Shown: in pieces, positions 30,991 to 44,969 of the stretch
Numbering within the stretch: the stretch's first letter is position 1
How the letters are laid out: each line of letters starts with the position of its first letter
Assembly: GCF_015832195.1 (NCBI RefSeq)
Contig: NC_052017.1
Location: 108,350,929 to 108,414,928 of the forward strand
Source: Motacilla alba alba
Taxonomy: Eukaryota > Chordata > Aves > Passeriformes > Motacillidae
Direction of reading: 5' to 3'
DNA: 64,000 bases
Position numbers and translations under genes: made by a program
Notes under the pieces: generated by a model
The model's database searches: none
Told to the model about the DNA's origin: nothing
Seen by the model: only the letters and a program-made list of their open reading frames with translations

Positions 30991-33900
30991 GAGGGATATA
31001 TTGTGTGATGTATTTTGTCACAAATTTGTTTCTGAATTGCCAGTAACAGCTATGTAACTTGATATATGTCATTTATTTTATTGAGCAGAATGCAAAACTA
31101 GCCATAGGAATACAACAATGAGCATTTATTTACATACATTATTTAAAGTTGAAGCTTAAGCTGACAGTAATATAGGACATTATCTTGGGTTTATGGAGCA
31201 AAAATGTACTGTATTTTTATGTCTTGTTGCTGCCTCACATTAAAGTAAAATTTATTTTATATGTGAAGTGGCATTATTGCTACTTTATTTTTATGTATTA
31301 AAGCTATTGATTTACTCTGCTAACTGGAATAACTGGGTATTAATTGGCTCATGATTCTCCCACATTCCACTTTTATTAGATTTTTGGATACCATTTTACA
31401 TCTGCTTCTATGCTGTAAGCATAGGGAATGACATTAGAAGATCAATATCATGCCAACTCAGAGAATCTTGTCAGATACAGGAGTGAGATCCATGGTACAA
31501 GGAATCTTAAGACTGGCCCTAACTTTTGTGTGGAGGATCATTAAGTGGTTCCCTGCACAGCACTGTCTCTGCGTAAGTAAAGGCAAATGCCATGTCTCAA
31601 CATGAATTTTGGTTTGATCACTTGGCTGTTAGGTGCACTTTTGTGGGAGTTTAAGAGACTACTGTGATGAGCATGAGACAACCTGTGGAGTAGTATATTA
31701 ACTCATATATATAAAAACGCTTGTGGAAGCGTAAATAAATGGAATTTTGGAAGATAGATGTATCGTGTTTAATTGAATCTCCAGCAGCAGGACACTGCAG
31801 GAGCAGCAGCATAACTCACAGTTGTGTAGTTGACTTCGCACAGGTGTCTACTCTGATCATAATACTTGAAGTCTCTTCTTTAAATATTACTTTCTTCAGT
31901 AAAAAGATTACTGCACAATATGTAGATCCCTTCTTTCAATAATCAACAATATTGCACTTATTATTGTAAGAAGAGGAAATTCCATTGGATGTCTATTGCT
32001 CTGCTGTGTTTCCTCTTGCAATGGAATTTCTTCAGTAGGTTCTTAAACAATTATAAGTTATTCTGGAAGAAGATGAGAACTCCTTTCTCATTCCTGTTTT
32101 CAATCTAAGCATCCCAAAGTGAATTTTCTATGGATCAGCAAGCACAAAATCAAACAAGATTTCATCAGAGCAACAGCTGCAAAACCATCAAAGCTGCTAT
32201 AAAAAACACATCTGTCAGTCATTTCAAAAGTTCATATACTTCCTGAAGTCCAACAAATGCTGCCATAGAAACTGCATACGCAAAATTAACAGGTTTCCCA
32301 TACTGCATGGGCACAGTTGTGCATGACAATGTTCTGTTAACAAAACCAAGGCACTGATCTTTTGGAGAAAAGTAACAGCACTTTTTTTTTTTTGGATAGG
32401 GGAGGAGGTAGAGGTTTAATGATTTTTTATCTGGGTCACTTCTGGAACCCATTTGAAGGAGTGACACTTCACACTGTTGTGGCTTTATAATTGTGGACAT
32501 AGGGTGCTGTAAGACATCAGGCAGGAAGGAATGCCAGAAGACCTTAAGGGAAGCAAAAGTATCTTACACTACTGCTGTAATCAAGAAAGAACTAAACCTG
32601 ATGCCAGCATCACTGAAGCTGTGACACAGATGATCCAGGGAGGTAGAGAGTGGTGCGTTACTTAGATCATTTGTTAGAGCTGGCTGTTAAAAGAATACAC
32701 ATATGAATGTGCTGCCTGTGTAATATCCAGTTTTGCAGTCTGCAATTCTAAATTAAAAATTCGCATTTTGTTCCCCAGGTCATCTACTGCCACATGTTCA
32801 TGTTGTTTTTTATTGCTTGTACCCAGTCTTTGAACCAACTGTCGTAAACTCTTATTTTACTAGCTGTTTAATCTCTTCCATAATGATGTGTCTCAAGATT
32901 CTCTCCTCCAATCAGTATTCCTACACACATTGCCAAAGTTCACCTGGCTGCCTCCATAGTTTGTATATTTCAGGCAGAAAGGCTGCTTGTTTTCGTCACA
33001 GTTTTTGTCATTTATCTGTCTAAAAACTTTTTATCAACAATGAAGTACTAAAGTATCTTATCAGTCTTGAAAATATTGCATTTTTTTCTATTTCACTGCA
33101 AGTTTAATCATTAATACCAACATCATTCTGTCTTCCTTACACCCTGCCTTTACATTCTGGAACTGTCAAGTCATGTCTATTTGCTCTTTGGTTGCTGACT
33201 GTCGCTTTGTCTTCACTTTCAGCTGAGCCAGCCCATCTGCCTTATTTAGGCTGTAATTGACAGCCCAAGAAGCAGAATGATTCTTTCACATTTTTTTACA
33301 AGAGCTCTTTCCTACTCACACCACCTGTCCTCGAAACAAAACCAATGAGCTGCAGTCAAGGCTCAAACCTCCCTTAGCTCCAAGCAACCCCTTTGGAGCC
33401 ACAGGCAAAATTCTGTGATCAGCTTTCTCTTTCACTACAGAGAAGTACATGAATATTCCCTGTGGTTTTCCTTCTTAAATGTTTTGCTATTACTGCTTCA
33501 GGTCTCTTCCTTGCCTTTTCTGTTTTCCTTAATTATAGTAAAAAAATTGATAAATGAGCGTAACATGGTTTAATTATTAATCCTACGTGTAGCAATTACT
33601 TTGTTGGTATTTTTCATAAATACCTTTGGTTTCTCATTTACTTGGATTTAGCAGCATGATTTTTATTAGTCACACTTTGTTATAAAGGGCAGCAGCATTC
33701 CAAAATCCTGCACAGTACCTTATAAGTAACCCTTCTTGTAAGGTCAACGAGGAGTTAAAATGCCTGGAGTTAGAAAGGTCAGGATAAGAAGCATGAGAAG
33801 AGGCCTGAAAATTCCAAGAAAATGCACAGTCTGTATAATATTTTTAAAGATTAATATAAATATTAATTATGATAAAAGATTAAATCAAATTTTGTCAGGG

Positions 33901-34139
33901 TGATCTAGACCCTGGGAAAGTTAGTGTTCTTCAGTGTGTAGCACAAACACATAAAACTCACACCCATAAATAATGAAAAATATAACACCTCACTTCAGTT
34001 TTGGGCCACATGACCTAACCTCATTACATCCATTATAATCTTATTATTAAATTAAATGTCAGATTGGAAGTATTTTGAGAAAGTTTGATATTTTCTTTTG
34101 TACTACAGCTTCAAGCCTGAAACTTACTGCACTCTCAAT
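30991..34139. other. Intergenic, AT-rich; contains one hairpin
   Basis: No gene recognised. The only structure noted is the inverted repeat at 31973-32033. Small ORFs (31739-31942, 32219-32500, 32817-33023) have no family resemblance. Confidence 0.65.
31973..32033. repeat. Inverted repeat, 15-bp stem with 31-nt loop
   Basis: gaaattccattg at 31976-31987 is the exact reverse complement of caatggaatttc at 32019-32030. Three more pairs, one of them G-T, extend the stem outward. The size is in the range of a small RNA hairpin, but the loop is long and nothing shows transcription. Confidence 0.75.
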
Positions 34140-34235
34140 GCACATGGTCAGATTCTTGGGGCTGTGCAGGGCTAGAATTTGGACTTCGGTGATCCCTGTG
34201 AATCCCTTTGACACCAGGACTACCTATGATTCTAT
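34140..34235 (+). mobile_element. CR1 LINE 3' end, short
   Basis: Plus-strand text reads 'ggtcagattcttggggctgt', 'gcagggctagaatttggact', 'gatccctgtgaatccctttg' and 'ctatgattctatgg', the last about 95 nt of a CR1 copy including its ATTCTATG-type tail. Confidence 0.82.
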
Positions 34236-36194
34236 GGTTATATAAATACCATCTTGACATTAGGCAATTTGTAATTTTTTCTGTGTCAGAAATATAACTA
34301 TTTGCTATACCATACTACTGTAAACATCTTATGTGGAAAAGACAATATCTTGCATTAGATCATGTCCATATTCCTTTAAAATGGTGCATGTGCAGTTGTT
34401 TGAAATCTATGTAGTAAGGATAAGGTGCAAGTAAAAATTATTTTTATCGCTGTGTAAGTGCAGTATGAAAAAGGATTGAAAAAAAGTTGTTTTGGGAACC
34501 ATAGGATTTATTTCACTGTAACTTGTACAGGTGAAAAATAAATGCAGCAGGAGACATAATCATCATTAATTAACATCAAATACTTTTATTATGGAAATCA
34601 GAATTTTTACGGTCTGAACTACTCACATCAGAACTAGTCTGAAACCTCTATTTGCTCCATTTGGATTAGTAGCTGTTCCTTAGAACATTTTTGGAAATGT
34701 AGAGTGACTAAGAAATAATAAGAGAGGACTGCAGGATATGCTTACACTCTTGGACTCCTTCCCTAGCCTCACTTTTAAAAAAGTCATTCAAGTCTTAAAA
34801 AACAGAGCTCAAAACTAAATCATGCAGTTTGGGTGGTAATCACTTCAGTGGGGGAATAAATTGATAGAAGATTTTCTGGAAGGCTTGAGGACTTTTGCTT
34901 TTGGCTTTGTTTTTGTGGCTAAAATCTTATCCTCAGAGATGCAATTCCTTTGCATATATAAATAGAAACAATCTGGTCTCACTCATTCTACTGCAATTAG
35001 GAAAAAGCAATCAGAGTTTGTTAAACAGACTTCAGAGAAAGAAGAATCTTATATCTTAGAAGACAGATGTTTTCTGATTAAGCTTTCTGTCACAGCCTCA
35101 TTTAAATTGCGTAAGTCACAGATAACTTTAGCAAAGGTTATAGTTGTTGGATTTCCACTATTTTGTTCAGTTCTCAATAGCAGCTTTGTTTAGTTTGTGA
35201 GATAGTGTTTAAATAGTTTGAACTTTCTTAAGAGCTGCAGCAATGGTTCTACTCAGAAAAACTCTTCAGTGTCTTGCAAACCTAAATAATAATCTAAAGT
35301 TTTCCCGAGAGTCATCTTCCTACTTTTCTGCTTATGCTATGAAAAAAATAACGGAGGGCTTAAAATTCATAAGGGTATTTTAATGAATGCAACTTAATTT
35401 ATGTAGAAGGTCATGCAGTGACAGTTGTATAGAGATAGAGATGCTGCCGTAATTGTTGCTGCTTATATTTCTGACACAAAATTTTCATTTATTTAGATAT
35501 CCTTTAAGTAACCATTAATTTGATCAGTTTTTTAAAAAATTCAGTGTAAAGCGATTTTTCCTAAGATGAGCTTTCCCAAACCTAGGAAAAAAAATTCTCT
35601 AAGTAGGAAAAAAAAAAATCCTCCAAATTCTTCACATCTCTTGGTTCTTGAGAGAAGGAGAGCAAGACTGTTCGGTCATAACTGAATTTCCCAATATTTT
35701 GAAAGAGAAATAGTGGCCTTTAATATTATCTGTTTGCTCAGTCATGGGCATGAACACTTTCCCAAATATTGCCAGTGCAGCTGATTTCTTAGAACAAGTG
35801 AAATTCTAAAGATTCTGTCCTGACCAAGAATTCGCCAGTCTCTCAGAATTCCAAGAACAGACAGTAAATATATGTTTGACCAAAATAAAAAAAAAAATCA
35901 ACTATTGTAACAGTGTTGCAGTTACTCCTACTCCTTGGAGAAGTAAAGTGTTCTGGCATGAAAGAGTATTAAATATATATTTTGTCGGATATAAAAAACA
36001 CCTAGACTGAAATTCTAGAAATAGTTACATAGTCCAGTGAATTTTCCAGACTGCATAAAAAGAATACTAATCTTGAAGGGTGGTTGGATTTTTTGTTTAC
36101 TTTTTTATTTTGTTTTGTTGCAATTTTTAAAATCATATTAAGTTCTAGATTTAAAGTAGTTTTTGAATCACAGTTTTAGGCTACATGTGTTAGA

Positions 36195-36244
36195 GTTAGC
36201 AAAAGCTGCTTCCTTCAGTGGGTTAGCAAAAACTGCTTCCTTCA
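36195..36244. repeat. Imperfect 23-bp direct duplication, 27-bp period
   Basis: gttagcaaaagctgcttcct at 36195 recurs at 36222 with one change (g to a). The two copies are separated by only four bases. Confidence 0.85.
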
Positions 36245-36334
36245 AGCTTTCCTTGCAGTATGTTTCCAAGTGTGTTTAATGATTAGTGGTGATGTGATGC
36301 ATTATGCCATAAGACCTTCTTTCCAGTCTCCAGG

Positions 36335-36420
36335 CCATAGAATCAGTTACAAAAATTAAGGCTGAAAAAGGCAAAAGTAGCTTTTGGCATAACCTACAGC
36401 AAACTGAGACTGTTTGTAGT
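36335..36420 (-). mobile_element. Possible worn CR1 3' end
   Basis: The plus-strand text 'catagaatcagttac' then 'aaattaaggctgaaaaaggc' resembles the reverse complement of a CR1 tail of the 'attaaggttggaaaagacc' type. It is short and diverged, so it could be chance. Confidence 0.35.
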
Positions 36421-37107
36421 ACTATCTGAGGGCCCCCAAAGCCCAACAGGTTGGTTTTTCCTGCCAGCTCACTTCCTATCCCAAAGACAGCAAAGAACAA
36501 GTATCCTACAAAACTCTAAGGCAGCCTTAGGATAGATAGCCATCTATTCACATAATTTATTAGTGGTATTGGTGCCTAAAGGTCCCAGTCACAGAAGAGA
36601 GTGCAAGTCCTATGGTCTGTATTTATGAAAAAATGAAAATAATCCCTACATCAGGAATTTACATCTGTTTTACATTTAGCACCTGCTGATTCCATTGTAG
36701 GCATGTAGACACATCCTTGTGAGTCTACATCTTGCCAAAATGTGACTATTTTAATTTACTTCTCAATGCTGGTAAATTATGTTGATCTGAAACACAGTGA
36801 CAAAAATGAAGTTCATGGAGCTCCATATACTTAATAAGAGCAACAGAAAACTGTTGTGGAAATCAGTCTGCCAAAATCTAATTAGGGGCTCTAATTGTGT
36901 ATTGTTGCTTAGAGAGTTTTTCACAAGTGAAAACTTGTTAAGATTAATTTTTCCAGGTGCCTGTGGCAAAACCAGTAATAAATATTGAAGTCTTGTGAGC
37001 TGTGATTTTGAAATTATTTTTTGTGTTCTCAATATAACAAAATCACTAAGGTCTTAAATATTCAAATTTACTTAGGAATAAATATTAAAACAAACAAAAA
37101 CAATACC

Positions 37108-37134
37108 ACAAACAAACAAACAAACAAACAAAAA
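37108..37134. repeat. CAAA microsatellite
   Basis: About six copies of a four-base CAAA unit, possibly polymorphic. Confidence 0.9.
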
Positions 37135-40100
37135 TTAAATAAATCCACTAAAACATCAACATCATCTTGGATCTGAACATTTTCTGACCAGGTGTCTACT
37201 TTTTTACTCCAAGATCTTCTGACAGAATACATTGTAAATATTTAATGCAGACTGCAATGAAGAGAAAATGAAAAAAAAATGCAAGGGAAATAGGTTCTGT
37301 GTTTCAGAATGCTTTTGGATTGAATTAAACAGGTCAATGAATGAGTATGAAATTATATTTTAATTTAGGATTAGTGACATGCAATCAAAGGCACATAAAG
37401 TCACATACAGGAAATTTGGAAAATAAGTTTTGTGATAGGGAGAGTTTTTTTCGTTCATAATACCTCTACATATGTAAGTAAGTGTTCCTTTTAGCTCAGC
37501 ATCTATTTCTAACACTTATTAGAAGAGAAATCTGAGTTTTTGTGGTGGTAGAGAATAGGACTTGACAGCCTAGGAGGGCAAGATTACTTATCAAGTTACT
37601 GTGTAGTACTCTCAAAGACTACCATCCTTCTGTTCTTTTTTATTGTATTGGGGATAAATTAGTTACTTTATTTACTTTGGATTTAGCATTTTCTTTCTCT
37701 GTCATGAGGATTTCTACAGCTGCCCTTTTATATCATTATATCACTGGGTACCCTCCCCAGAGTTCCCAGCTGACTGCCTAAACAAGGTTCCAAAGTATAT
37801 CACTGAAATAAAGCAAAAATAAATGTGACAAAGGAAAAAAAAATCACAACTCGAATTCTGTGGAAAGCAAACAAAAATTCACAGGAAAAATTTTATATTG
37901 GAGAAACTGTGCAAAAGTGACCAACCAATACTGACACAATTACCCAACATTTACACAGCCTGTTAATGAATGAAATGTCTAGTGCTTTCTGTTTTCTTTG
38001 TTTCTTCTTTATTTTTCCTATCTTGTCTTTTTAGTAAATATGGAAAGTTGTAAAAAATAGGTGAAAAAGGAAAAAACATTTGAAAGTATATAGTCCTGTA
38101 ACAAAAACCAAAATTATTAATTATATTGTTTGTGGTTCAACAGAAAATACTTTCTTGCTTTAATTTCCTGAAAATCATATGATCATTTTAGTTATTCCAG
38201 CATTTGGTTTGGCCTAGTTCAAAACTCTTAGCTGATGATTTTAGAGCTCCTTATGTTCAGCTAAGTCTAGAAAGAGTTTAAATGACCCAAATGCTTTAAG
38301 AGTCAACACTAAACTATCAAATTTCCAGGGCTGTTCTCTTTATCCTAGAAATGTAGGGGATTTGCAGAAAGAGGAGATGAAAATATCCAGAAAATATATT
38401 TACATGCCTGTTGCAGTCCTGCAGTGAATTTATGTTGTCTGTGTGCACACAAGTTTCCCTGATAGATCAGGAATTAAGTCAGAAATGTACTTTTTAAGTG
38501 TTTAATAAAAATACTTCCCTTTTTTAATAGATGAGTTCATGGTTGCAGTTCTGATAGTTGCACCTTCAAAAAGTATAGTTTTAAAAAGTACAACAAGAAG
38601 TGAAATAAAGATAGGCAGCTCTGTGGGAGGCTTTTGTAGGAAGGAAACTAAATGGGTCACGATACTTCATTTTGGAAACTAACAGCTAGGAGAAGGCAGT
38701 TAGTGTGTGATTATTCCTTTTTTTTTCTCCAAATGCAGAAACCGGGAATCCTCCAAACAAATGATCAGACTGCAGGTTCAAAGCACACAAAAAGAAGTAT
38801 ATTTTCATGCACTGAAAAATTAAATTTTGAGAACAATTAATCAGAGACAGAGGAGATACATTTAATAATTACTGATAGATTCAATGCTTTAGTCTGAATT
38901 TCTGGTTCGAGTAAGTCCCAGCCTGCTGGTCACAGAAATTGAGTCATGGAGAAGCAAATGTATCCATCCACCTCTTGAAATAATTTCTGTGTCTGGGACA
39001 GTGCAGTGAGCTAGGCCATTTTGGGCATTTCAACATTTTGCAGCCTAAACAATCACAGCAAGATAATCAAGCAAATAAACACTCAGTTAATGGAATAGTT
39101 TCATAATGTTTTAGCTGTGAACCAAAATCGGTGAAATATTTCCTGGCTTGGGCATAATAGAGATCTTTCCACATAAAGGAGCTATGTCATGAGTCTGCCA
39201 TACAGATCTGGAATATGGAAAGCCCAAATTTCAGTGAAAGTTATCAGACAACCTGCTCCCAGGAGCAGAAAAGTAGGGGTAAAATCCTACATTTTGAAGC
39301 AGGACTAAATAACTCCCAGAATTTTTTCCCAGTGTTATTTATGCTCTTGGAATCCATCAACCATGCTGTGACTTCAGTGATTAGGTCGGTCCTATGCTCA
39401 TTTTTAAATATTTTTATTTGAAAGGATCAGCAACTAATAATCTGTATTACCCAAGGTTATAATTATTACAGTTTTACTGAATTTAAATAGAGGTTAAAGG
39501 CTACAGTTCAGATTCAACAATTATGTTCAGCAGACAGAACAAAACTATGCATAAACAATCACTTCAAAAGATGAGGTTGTTTGTGAAAGAACATCTTACA
39601 AAGGGAAACTGTGGCGAAAGTTCAGGCTTGCAATCCACATGGTTTTACAGCCGAAAAAACCCCAGCAATGTCAGCGCATTTTGGTGTTTAGAAATTGTTT
39701 TAGGTGCCAAAGCTCAAATTCATGATTACCGACTTACTCTTGGGTCACCTTTGTGTTGAACGACTGCTCTTTCTTCCAAGTCTATGGGTATGCCCAGATC
39801 TGCATGGCAGAGTGATGCAGAGAAAGAAAAGTGGTGTCTGTTTTTTCTAAAGAATGGGGAGCAGCAAAAGAAAACCTCCAAATCCCTGTCACAAATGAGT
39901 TTGTCCCTCTCCACTTCCAGTTCTCTTCTTTTGTCTATTATGAAAAAAACCCTGATGTTTAGACCTACCTTTTCAATTAATGCAGTTTCTTGACACTAGC
40001 AATTCTTTCCATAGATTTGCAGATCTGCTCAATCACCTTGCATGTGCATGAGAGCCATGCACAGTAACAGGATGCAGGCATTTACAGCATCTAGGTATCA

Positions 40101-43100
40101 ATTCTGCTAAACTGCTGCAGATGCAATTATCTTTTGCCTGAGTCTGAAGAAGTACAATGACTTTTCAGAGAAAACTGTGGTTAGTTTTCCAAACTTCCAT
40201 AAAATAACAGAGGAACTTCCTGTACCTGATACAGAAATGCCAATGATGCAGTTACATTAAATAGTTACATTATTAAAATTAAAAATTAGATTTTAAATCA
40301 ATAGTTTTTCAATGCCTACTTTTTAATTCAGGAGAATTTTCTGACTCTTTTGATAGTATGTTTTTGTTTGTGCTTGGGATTTCTGGTTAGAACAGTGTGT
40401 TGTAAGGTGGTTGCTCTATTAGCGCCAGAACCGTACAAAAGAGAAGACCTTCCTCCCCTTTACTCTTTCTGAACCCATCCTGCTTGTTTATTAGTCTTGA
40501 CCATGTTTCCAAACCTTTATTAAGATATCTGTTGCTATGAAAACTTCTATATACTGCTATCTCTCTTTAAAAACAGGGCTGTATTACACTGATGGGGAAA
40601 TGAAAAGGTTGTCACTGAAATAAACTGACAATAAGGGAGGATTTTTTTATCATTTTTGGAATTATCAACCCTCAATTTTCACTTGTAATGCATTCAATTT
40701 CCTTACAAGAGTACAAAGTGAGCATGTCAGCCTTGCTGGTGATTTAAGTCTCATCTATTCTGCTCCAGATGGCCTGTCCAGGCAAGAGAAGGACAGATGG
40801 CTTCAGACATTTCTGTGGTGGGAAGTAGAAAGAGAGCAGATTTTTTCCTGCGTGTGCTTTTGCTTTCTGAATTCTCTTTTTCCTGGAAACAATTTTTGTG
40901 GTTGCAGGAGCAGTTAGGTGATAGTGAGTATTCATTCAGTCCATTGCCTTTGTCGTGCACAGACTTTAGGTCTCAGATAATGGCTGAAATGTCTAGAAAC
41001 ATCTCAGTCTCTCAGATTCAGTTTTTTGTTCTCCGACAATATTATATTGCAGTCATTAAAAGGCACATGTGAGAGTGGAAGAAATAAACATATTGATCTC
41101 AGATTATTATCTTTTCCCTTTTAAATCCTACTCCCCAGTCAATTTTTTCCTGCCAGGAATGCAGTCTTATCTGTGGCAGTGAACTCAGAGAGGCAACTAC
41201 TTCTAAAAGTTATCCTTTAATTCTTAATCATAAAAATTTTCAGAACTAAGAAGGGCCTAAGGGTTTCCCTTTAATGATTTCACCACCATTCCACCAAAAA
41301 GTAAAAAGTTAACCAAGATTTTTCTTTTTATTTTATTAAAATAAATCCCAGGCAGAATTCAGCTATGATTTTTTTTTCTGTTAAAAAGCAATGAAATCTG
41401 GACTTGTGTTCCCAATAAGCAAACCTGAAGTGCTGTGGAACTGTGAAAACAAAGTTTGAATTACAGCTGTCATATTGTCATGATTCAACAAAGCTTTCAA
41501 TGTTTTCCTCAGACACTAATTATAGGGGAATTAGTTAATCCTTGAATGGGTAATTTAGCCTTCACTGGGTCCTTTTGCAGGCCACCAGATTCTGGCCTGC
41601 AAAATGAGTATCATGGCATTGCTGTAACAGACATGGAGATGGGCACAGCATTAAGTTACATTTCTAAATGCTTTATTAGATGCTGTTTAGCTGTCATTTC
41701 CTAAATTATATGCTAAGTGTTGAATTTTTTTTCTGAAAACATTGCATTTTGAGACATTTCCTAGACATATGGCTTTAACTTTCCTGACAGGAAACCAGAA
41801 ACCACTGTCAAGAATTTCTTGGCTGCTGTGCAGTGTCAGAGTTCCAGTAACACAAAGATCAATCAGCCTATTCAGCAGATTATAGAAGACAAACAGAAAT
41901 TCACTCTTTAGCAAGGGTCAATATTTGCTGTTGCCTCCGTTTGTAAAATAATAAAATGTCATAGGGCCTGAACAGAAGGGAATAACCTTTTAAAATAAAA
42001 AGAAGGTAGGAGCAAATTTAATAATCTTTATTACAGAATGCTTCCCAGTGAGAAAGAACCTATGATAGAGACTACACATTTTAGGAAGAGAAAAGGAAAA
42101 AAAAGGTATTGTGGAGCAAAATGAGGGTGGATTCCGAAATAGCATCTTGTTAACATAGTGCTGTATTTTCCAGCACAGATAAAAAGAGCATTTACCCACA
42201 AAGATAAATATGATATCCAGCTTTCAATCTCTGGAAAGAGACTGTTCTTAGATTGAAATATTGCATAATAAGTACACAAGCAGCAAAAGTATAGAAAATA
42301 AAGCCTTCTTTTTTACTGGAGAGCTGAAAATAGAATAGAAGGAGAGAGAAGTACCTCATTTCTCCAGGATGCTAAAGCTAAAGCTAGAAATTATTTAGGA
42401 GTGAATAATCAATGTGAAACCAGCAGTCTGTCTCCATTACCTTACGCCATGTAGGTCAACAGGAGAGACAGACAGAAAGAGAAGTAATGAATTTAAAGAT
42501 TGTTATCATTCAGCTTGCATAAATGCAAATCATATATGTGTTATTTGCCTCTTCCATGAACAGAGAAATGAAGTTTCATGTTTCTCCATTTAGAATCTTG
42601 AAATATTTTAAATATCTAACTTAGAATGAATAAGTAGTCTTCAGGAAATATTTTGGAGTTTTTTCTCTCTCTGTCTTTCTGCACACTGCAAAGCCCAGAC
42701 AACTTATTGAAACATTAGGAATTTAATTGTATATTCAGAGTTTAAGATTTTTACATCTGAAATTTTTACTTTTCTAATAAATGGCCAGAGACTATCAGGC
42801 CCTTCTGAAAGACCAAGGTAAGGATGAAAAGAAACTAATATTGGCCAAAATAACTTAATAACTTTTATGTGTAATAGTTGGCAATGGCTGCATATTGACT
42901 GAAGCTCATTTCAGAGCCAGTCCTATGAATAGAATGAGGATTTTCTTTCACAGCATCTTCTTGTGATCCCAACATCTCCACTGTTTGCTTTCAGATGGCA
43001 TTTGCCACCTATTCCCATACTGCAGAATCATTTCTAAAAGCATGTTTTATTTGCCTCATGTATTTGGCTCTATTTCAATATAATGTCGCTGAGATCCTGT

Positions 43101-44938
43101 GAAAGAGCATTGAGCTCATTGTCACAGGTCACTCTTTACAGCCTCCACACACTCTTTAATAAACTACAAGGTGACTAAAGCACAGAAGACACAGAGCACT
43201 CTATGGCAGTTATTTGCAGCAAGCCTCAGTTTTTAATGACTCAACACAAAATGTCATTTTGATTCCACGTATTAATGAACCATTGTAACCTAGGTAACTA
43301 ACTTTAATTACTCTTGATAGAACAGAAATTTCAGTCTTTGACTAGAAAGGTAGTGTTCTGACTACTAAACCAACCTAAAAATTAACCAATTCCAATAGCA
43401 GATAACTGACCTAAGAGTTTGGACCATCTACTTTAGTTGTATGTCAAATATCCTTTTGTAGTCTGTCCTTATTATAATCCATAGAAAAAAAAATACCCCA
43501 AAGGAAAATTATTAAGAGATAATGGATAAATCATTGGTTAAAATTGCAGGAGAGTATTTTTTCTTATTTTATTAAATAAGATATGGGCCAGATTTTTTTT
43601 TTTTAATCTCAAGTACATGGTTGGGATGGCTAGAGTCCTTTGAAATATTGTAATTTATTAAGACAGTAGGAAAGGATGTCATTTGAATTCAATTACAAAA
43701 GAATGATGCAGGTTGCCTTGTAGGCTGACTAAAAAATTATACCTCATAAATATTTATTAGAATCATGTTGCTAACTCTAACTCCATGTATCCTTTTGCAA
43801 CTTTCAGAACACTTACCTTATTTGCCACTGGCTTGTCATTGCATTAAAATGTGCTTCTACATCCACCCACATGTATATTTGTTTTTAGCAAAAATCAAGA
43901 AAGTATCTGGAGATACTGTGTACACTGAGAATTAAGCAAGTGATAAAATTCCCTGGGTTAGCCCCAAATCTACAAGTCTGGTTTTTTGTACTTCACAATG
44001 TTAAGGAAGCAAAAGACCAATTTCTCAGGCTTTTCATATTTATTACATTATTATTAAAAGGAAATTGAATTCTCATTGCAATAGTCATTTTCATATGCAA
44101 TGCAGGAAATAGAATTTGTCTTGAATTTTTTGTGCAATGTGAAGGACCTTATTGATGCCTTTTGTGAACAAAAGGAAGTTAAATAAGTCCCAAATATTGT
44201 AACCTTCTTTTTCCTTTCAGGAAAGAATGATACAATACTGTACTGTGGTTTCTCTTGTGTATGTTTTGATTTTATTTTTTTTTAAAAAAAACCCTTTTCT
44301 GCACCATTCAGAGGGAGGAAAAACTCACAAAAATTGCTCAGCAAAATCCTGTCATGAAGAAAACACCATTGTAAACAGCTGAAAAACCAAAGGAATGTTA
44401 TTTCTATTTTACAAATTGAAAAGGCAGAGCAGATCAGAAGTATATGAAGTATTCAAAAAATAGACCACACATAAGTTCATTCTTCCTTTTTGTTGCTTTA
44501 AAAAGATGCTACTGACTGACAAAGTATATTGTTCTCAGTGCTGATGTGAATTGATTTTCATCTTATTTTTCAAATAAATGGGGCTTGCTCCTTATTCCTG
44601 AAACATAGATTGGAGGAAATTCCCTAAATACAAATAATTTGGTTATCTAATAATTTATTTCTGGATTTGATTGCTCCAAAACAAAGATGTTCCATATTGT
44701 CTCTTTAAATGTAAAAGCAATAGTACTACAAATGAATTCCCCACTTTTCACGTAATTGTTATACTTTTCTGAAAGGTGATACTTTTTTTTTTTTTAAGTC
44801 GCTGCATGCTTGAGTTTGACAAGGATTGAGTTTATCTCAGTTTCAAAGAGAACTCACGTAAAGTTTTAATTTAAAAGTAGGTAAGGCATATGCCCAAATG
44901 TGGAAAGTGTGGCAAAAAGCTCTGGACACTTTGATTGG

Positions 44939-44969
44939 CAGGTGAATTCCTGTGAAAAAAATTCACCTG
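44939..44969. repeat. Inverted repeat, 10-bp stem with 11-nt loop
   Basis: caggtgaatt (44939-44948) pairs exactly with aattcacctg (44960-44969). It contains the E-box-like caggtg on both arms. Isolated; no function shown. Confidence 0.75.
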
